NCBI GenBank assembly: GCA_016858145.1 | Contig: JAEHOE010000117.1 | Span: 124,001 to 188,000, forward strand | DNA from: Edaphochlamys debaryana | Taxonomy: Eukaryota > Chlorophyta > Chlorophyceae > Chlamydomonadales | Length of the DNA: 64,000 nt | Reading direction: 5' to 3' | Part shown: positions 59,063-64,000 of the stretch, piece by piece | Numbering within the stretch: position 1 is the stretch's first letter | Layout: every line of letters starts with the position of its first letter | Made by a program: the position numbers and the translations under genes | Notes under the pieces: model-generated | What the model was told of the DNA's origin: nothing | Seen by the model: the letters and a program-made list of their open reading frames with translations, nothing else | The model's database searches: none

Positions 59063-60360
59063 TCAATCCTCGTCATGCCGGGGGGTGTTGCGTCCCCTTG
59101 TCACCCGAGTGGGGGCTGGCGGTTCGGAGTGCTACGCGCTCTGGCCGTCCTGGTATTTCTGCGTCGATGGCGCGTCCTCTCTGAGTCTACAGTCGACAAC
59201 GGCACTTGCTTGACGGCGGGTTGTCGTGGTTGATAATTAGCCCTGTACTGCGTGAGGCGGGAAACCGAGCAGCGAAAAGGGGCAGCTGCGGACGGCAGAA
59301 GGATTGCGTGCCTGAGTGGAGTGTCAGGGCACCCGGCCAGTTGTGTGGGAGCCTGACAACCGTTTTGCACGAATCGACTCATGCAACACATGCACCTCCT
59401 CGCACGAACCTCTCAGAACGCAGGTCTGGTTCACCACCAAGAGCACCCGCAACGCCCAATCCGCAGGTCAGCGGCAGCAGCGGAGGCTGCGGAGCCTACA
59501 CATTACAGGGAGCGCATGGCGGTCATGGCTCCCGGCCTTTCCATTCGACAGGGCTATCGGGCTCTTGGCGGCGCCCCCTCACGGCGGGCGAGCCTCCGGA
59601 GACGCTGCGCACCCGAACCGCACGTTACCCTCATGGCTGGCGCCCACAGGTCTGCCGCGACCCACGCCCTACGCCCACAAGAAGGCGCTTTGCGCTACGT
59701 TGATGTCATCTACCCCTGCATGCCCTTCACAGGGTGGGGCTGGCCGTGCGGCTAAGCTGGAGGCGGGCGGATGCGGCCAGCAGCCAGCCGTGAGGGTAAC
59801 GTGCGGTTCGGGTGCGCAGCGTCTCCAGAGGCTCGCCCGCCGTGAGGGGGGGCCGCCAAGAGCCCGATAGCCCAGTCGAATGGAAAGGCCGGGAGCCATG
59901 ACCGCCATGCGCTCCCTGTAATGTGTAGGCTCCGCAGCCTCCGCTGCTGCCGCTGACCTGCGGATTGGGCGTTGCGGGTGCTCTTGGTGGTGAACCAGAC
60001 ATGCGTTCGGAGAGGTTCGTGCGAGGAGGTGCATGTGTTGCATGAGTCGATTCGTGCAAAACGGTTGTCAGGCTCCCACACAACTGGCCGGGTGCCCTGA
60101 CACTCCACTCAGGCACGCAATCCTTCTGCCGTCCGCAGCTGCCCCTTTTCGCTGCTCGGTTTCCCGCCTCACGCAGTACAGGGCTAATCATCAACCACGA
60201 CAACCCGCCGTCAGGCAAGTGCCGTTGTCGACTGTAGACTCAGAGAGGACGCGCCATCGACGCAGAGATACCAGGACGGCCAGAGCGCGTAGCACTCCGA
60301 ACCGCCAGCCCCCACTCGGGTGACAAGGGGACGCGACACCCCCCGGCATGACGAGGATCA
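59063..60360. repeat. Long inverted repeat (foldback), arms about 580 bp, loop about 140 bp
   Basis: Left arm 59063-59642 and right arm 59783-60360 are reverse complements with roughly 97% identity by eye, differing by scattered single bases and little length change. The spacer is about 59643-59782. The arms contain no recognised coding domain; the mirrored open frames in them are the same sequence read twice. Transcribed through, it would form a long double-stranded hairpin. It may be a foldback or MITE-like transposon, or a hairpin RNA locus. No target-site duplication was identified. Confidence 0.93.
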
Positions 60361-61577
60361 ACGCGTACGCGGCAGGAGGGCGGGAGTCTTGACTCCCGAC
60401 CTCCGGCAGCTCATCCGCGCACACCGCTCCGTGTGGTGCCAGATAGCCTCGCCGGGTCGCTGCTCGTGTACTCCCCTGCTCCAAACGCTAGCGTGACACG
60501 CGAACGGACGGCACAGTGCAGGAGCTAGGGGGTGGATAGCGGTGGGCATGAGCCCAGTCGGCTTCGGGGCATCGGTGCCCATCATACCCATTCGAAGGGC
60601 TCTGAGCCTACCCCCGGTGTTGCCGCCGCGAGCCGGGGATTGGGGGTCGAGCGGGGTGGGGTCGCCCGCTCGCCCCTCGCTGGGGTGGGTCCCCGGGGAT
60701 CCGGGGTCCGGGCGGGGTGGCACTGTCCATGCATCGTGCTGAAACGATGATGCGATGATTCCAGCGTGAACCGCGAGGCCTGGTCCAGCTACGCGGGAGA
60801 CGGCGGTCGGCTCTCGGATGGGCTCCTCAGCAGCCGCTGCTGGGCTCGCTGAGAGGTGGCCAGCCAACGGAGAACGGACCCGACACCGGGGCTGCTCGCG
60901 CATCCGCAGGCCACCCAGCACAAACGCCCGCTGGGCTTCCACACCAGGGCGCACTCAAGTCGCGGGAACGCTGGCGCCTTCAGAGGCTCATTCCTCATTG
61001 CCCCTCGCTGTAACCACTGATGACCGGCGCAAGTTACATACATACATACATATGCGCGCGCACTTGCCTGCCGAAGCCGCAGCCCCCAACCCAAGCCCCA
61101 GCAGTCTCCGGCGTCTAGCCTTGTCCTCCCACGGCCCCCTCCATGTACGGTCACGTCAAGTCATGGTACAGGTACGGCCGCCGTACAGGCCTCACCTCCG
61201 CCAACCGCCCAACCGCCAACACGCACGCGCTGGGGCGACGCCGTGCGTCTCACACGTGCTCCGTACGGTAGTACACCGCGCCCCAGCCCCTCCCGCGATG
61301 CATGCGATGTCATGCATTCCTTCACCCCCTCGCCCTGCCGGGTCCGGTGCACTCGTGTCGTTGTCATGTGTCCCACTCCCCAACCCCGTCAGGGTCCCTT
61401 GTGCGTGCGTATCCGCCCGCAAGAGCCGGATGGGCGAACGCGCTGCCGTCCACCCAACCCTCGAGAGGAAGCCTCGCCCTCGCCCCCGAAAAACCCCACA
61501 CAGCGCGTCACGCGCGCCACGCCGTGCTGCGTGCTGCGGTGCTCGCCGCGTGCTGTGCTCCGCGTGCTGCGCCCCGT
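60361..61577. other. Intergenic / 3' region of the aminopeptidase gene
   Basis: The right part is the 3' UTR of the minus-strand aminopeptidase gene. It holds a short (CATA)n run at about 61036-61051 and GTAC strings at 61143-61270. The left part (60361-60800) has no recognised feature. Confidence 0.5.
61034..61038 (-). terminator. Candidate TGTAA poly(A) signal of the aminopeptidase gene
   Basis: Reading the minus strand, TGTAA lies about 540 bp past the aminopeptidase stop codon, next to the CATA run. Assigned by position only. Confidence 0.45.
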
Positions 61578-64000
61578 TTACTTGGCGGGCGCGGCGCCCT
61601 GCGCGATAAGCCACTCGGCCAGCAGGGCGGCGCCGAAGCCGGTTGGGACGTTGGCCTTCTCGCTCCAGACAGGGCCTTTGGGGGGGGGAGTTGGAGGTGT
61701 GGGGGGGACGGAAGGAGGGAGGGTGTGTGAGGGGGGAGGTGAGGGCTCGGGGTTCTATCAGGGTTGGGGAGAACGGAACTCCAGGCTCGAACGGAACTCC
61801 AGGCTCGGCTGGGGCGGTCTGGTCCTCCACAAAGCCGGGCCTTGGTGTGCCGCGCTCCGTCGGTGGCCCCACGGCCGGTGCGGCCGCGTCCTGCCCTGAG
61901 CCCTTCGCAGGCCCCTCGCCCCGGCCTCCCTCACTCACCCCCCCCCCCACTCCCCACCCCCTCCCCGACCCTCCTCCCACCCGCCCTCAAACCCCACCCG
62001 CCCTCCCTCACCCGCCACATCCAGGTGCGCCCACTCCACGCCCTCGTTAACGAACTGCTGCAGGAATAGGCCCGCAGTGATGGCGCCGCCCGTGCGCGCG
62101 CCCGTGTTCTTCATGTCGGCGATGGGGGACTTGAGCGAGTCAAAGTACTCGGCCTCAAGCGGCAGCCGCCAGACCTTCTCGCCTGAGGAGGGCGGGGGTG
62201 GGTGGTGGGTTTTTCGGGTAGGTGAGTGAGTGAGTGGGGGTTTGGGGATGGGCAGGGTTCAGTATGTGGGCGCGAGGGGTAGCACGAACGAAGCAGTACG
62301 GATGCATGGCCGCACGGAGGCTGTCGTGATCCGCACGGAGCAGCGGTGCAGGCGGCGGAGCAGGTGCCGTGTGCGGCAGCAGCCGCAAGCGCCAGAACCC
62401 CGCAACGCACCCGCCGCCTTGGCCGCCGCCTGCAGGGAGGACGCCATGGGCTCCGAGGGAGTCATCAGGCCTGGGGGGTGAGGGGGTGTAGCGGTTGGGT
62501 GTTGGGGCGGGAATTGAGAGGTCCGGGGTATTCGTCGTTTGGGAGCTTTAGCTCAGGGGACGAGGGGAGGGCTGTGCACAGGCAGCACAGCAGGCGCGGA
62601 ACCCGCGTGACGCTGCACCTCGCCGCGCTGCGTGGCTGCCCCACAGCTCGCCCTGACCCCCCCCGTCCACCCACCCGCGATGCTCATGCCCAGGGCCACC
62701 ATGCAGGCGCCCGTGAGCGTGGCGATGTCCACCACCGAGGTCACACCGCACTTCTCCTGTGGGGGGGATTCGGGGCAGTGGGATGCGAGTGGGGATGGGT
62801 GGGCGGGGTGAGGAGAGGGCACAGGGTTTTAGTGGGAGGGACAAGGTGGAGTGGGAGGCAGGCGTGTTTTGCTGGTCGGGGTCAGGTCGACCCCAGTGCC
62901 GGTCGTGGACCCACCTTCCGGCCCGAGCCCCTGCTCGCCTAGGAGACGCAAAACCGTCCCCGAGGGGGTCTCCCCGGGCCACCCGCGTCTCCCCTGTTTC
63001 CTCCCCCTCTTCCTCCGTTCCTGGCCCCAAGCCTGCTTGCCTGGCCCCGCCGGCCCGCGCCCCTCATCCCCAGGCCCGAAACCACCCCTCTTCCTCCCTC
63101 CCCGTCCCTGTCCCCCTCCCTCTTACCTGCGCGAACCACATGGCGTCCGCCAGAGTGAGCCGCCCCTCGGCGTCCGTGTTGTTCACCTCCACGGTCTTGC
63201 CTGGGGGGGCGGAGGGGGGGGAGGGGGCGGGCCGGATGGTCAGAGGGGCTTCGTTTGGTTGCAGGGGGAGGAGGCCAGAGAGGTGAAGGGAGGGGTATTA
63301 GGGATGGGGGCGAAGGCTGGGTGGCGCGGGGCTGGTGCTAAGGCCAAGCGGCCAAGCCGCACCCAATTCCCGCGCCTCCGCGCTCGGACCCGGAACCCCC
63401 CCCGCCCCCCGAGTTGGCGCCGCCGCCACCCCTGCACCTCCAAGCAGCGCGCCCTTCCGACCCGCGCCTCTCCCTCCCTGCCCCTCCCTGCTCCTCTCTT
63501 CCGCCCCTCTCTCTCTCACCCGACGCCGCAGTGAGGATGTCCCCCGGCCGCAGCCCCTCCCCCGCCACCATGTTCTCGCAGGCGGCGATGATGAAGTGCG
63601 CCTCCACGCCGGCGGGCTGCGCGGTGGGGGATAGGGGGGAGGGGAGGGGAGGGTTGGGGTAATGGAGGGCTGAGTGGTTCCAGGAGGTCCGCGGAGGACC
63701 GCGGTGACCCGGGAGTCTGAACCGTGGGTTCCCGCACTCCCCGTGATGGGTCCAAGCTCGGCAATCAAGGCCGGCGGGGCAGACTGAATGCGGGATGCGT
63801 TGTAGGGCAGGAGCGTTTGCCCTCATCCCCCCTGCATTCCCCCGTGACGGATTCAGGCCCTCAGCGGTCGTCCGCTGCCCGCCCTCCCGTCCCATTACTT
63901 CCCTAGAGGGCAGTGGAGGTCCACGCCCCTAGGGCTAAGGGGCTAGAGAGGTTCCACGCCCCGGTGTCGTACACTGCCGTGCAATGCCGTACAGCACCCG
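61578..64000 (-). CDS. Leucyl aminopeptidase (M17 family), C-terminal part, 5' end off the window
   Basis: Six exons are visible: 63616-63520, 63200-63127, 62756-62675, 62470-62411, 62182-62012 and 61675-61578, all in phase, giving the last 193 aa. An intron runs from 63617 past the right edge, so the N-terminal domain and the first metal ligands are missing. The M17 signature NTDAEGRL is intact (metal-binding Asp and Glu, catalytic Arg), followed by [48 protein letters not shown] and the end [13 protein letters not shown]. These hexameric di-metal enzymes remove N-terminal residues from peptides; plant forms are found in cytosol and plastid. The acceptor of the last exon is AAAG rather than CAG. 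The stop TAA is at 61580-61578. Confidence 0.93.
63617..64000 (-). other. Incomplete intron of the aminopeptidase gene
   Basis: At least 384 bp of intron before the first visible exon. No upstream exon is found before the window ends. GTAC-containing strings appear at 63966-63995. Confidence 0.7.

Noticed and set aside
59206..60218. Mirrored open frames in the inverted-repeat arms as two related genes
   Set aside because: They are the same sequence read in opposite directions; no protein domain is recognisable.

Overview
The window is nuclear DNA of a GC-rich green alga, most likely a volvocine such as Chlamydomonas or a close relative. The evidence is the many short introns with GTGAG/GTGCG donors and C-rich CAG acceptors, the heavy Ala/Gln/Pro/Gly low-complexity coding, a few TGTAA poly(A) signals far from stop codons, and the gene families present. 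All gene models were assembled by hand by joining exons at splice sites where the reading phase is preserved. No transcript data were available.

Layout. 96-3892 (-) encodes a secreted multi-lectin protein. 5027-20596 (-) is a very large SEC16 gene, the scaffold of ER exit sites. 20936-22692 (+) is a two-domain rhodanese-like protein whose catalytic cysteine is lost; it is divergent from SEC16 across 339 bp. 24317-25747 (+) is a RING-finger protein. 27665-31018 (+) is a NAPE-hydrolysing phospholipase D. 32182-42453 (+) is a 28-exon protein kinase with an acylation-type N-terminus. 42454-46639 holds no gene I can support. About 46640-52800 (-) is a decayed L1-type retrotransposon. 53264-58006 (+) is a DHHC palmitoyltransferase with an atypical zinc-ligand set. 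59063-60360 is a long, near-perfect inverted repeat. 61578 to the right edge (-) is the 3' half of a leucyl aminopeptidase gene.

The genes do not form one pathway. Several concern membranes: SEC16 (COPII export), NAPE-PLD (N-acyl-ethanolamine lipids), the DHHC S-acyltransferase and a kinase with a candidate myristoyl/palmitoyl N-terminus. The lectin and the SEC16 machinery belong to the secretory route. The mobile fraction is one decayed L1, a 3' fragment of the same family about 23 kb away, and the foldback repeat.

Most notable observations: a DHHC enzyme with three conserved cysteines replaced, a rhodanese pseudoenzyme, a repeated GPFGG..D..FF motif in SEC16, two in-frame duplicated 5' splice sites in the lectin gene, a proline-coding minisatellite inside the L1 reverse transcriptase, a 1.3-kb foldback that could make small RNA, and recurrent GTAC-centred palindromes in introns and spacers.
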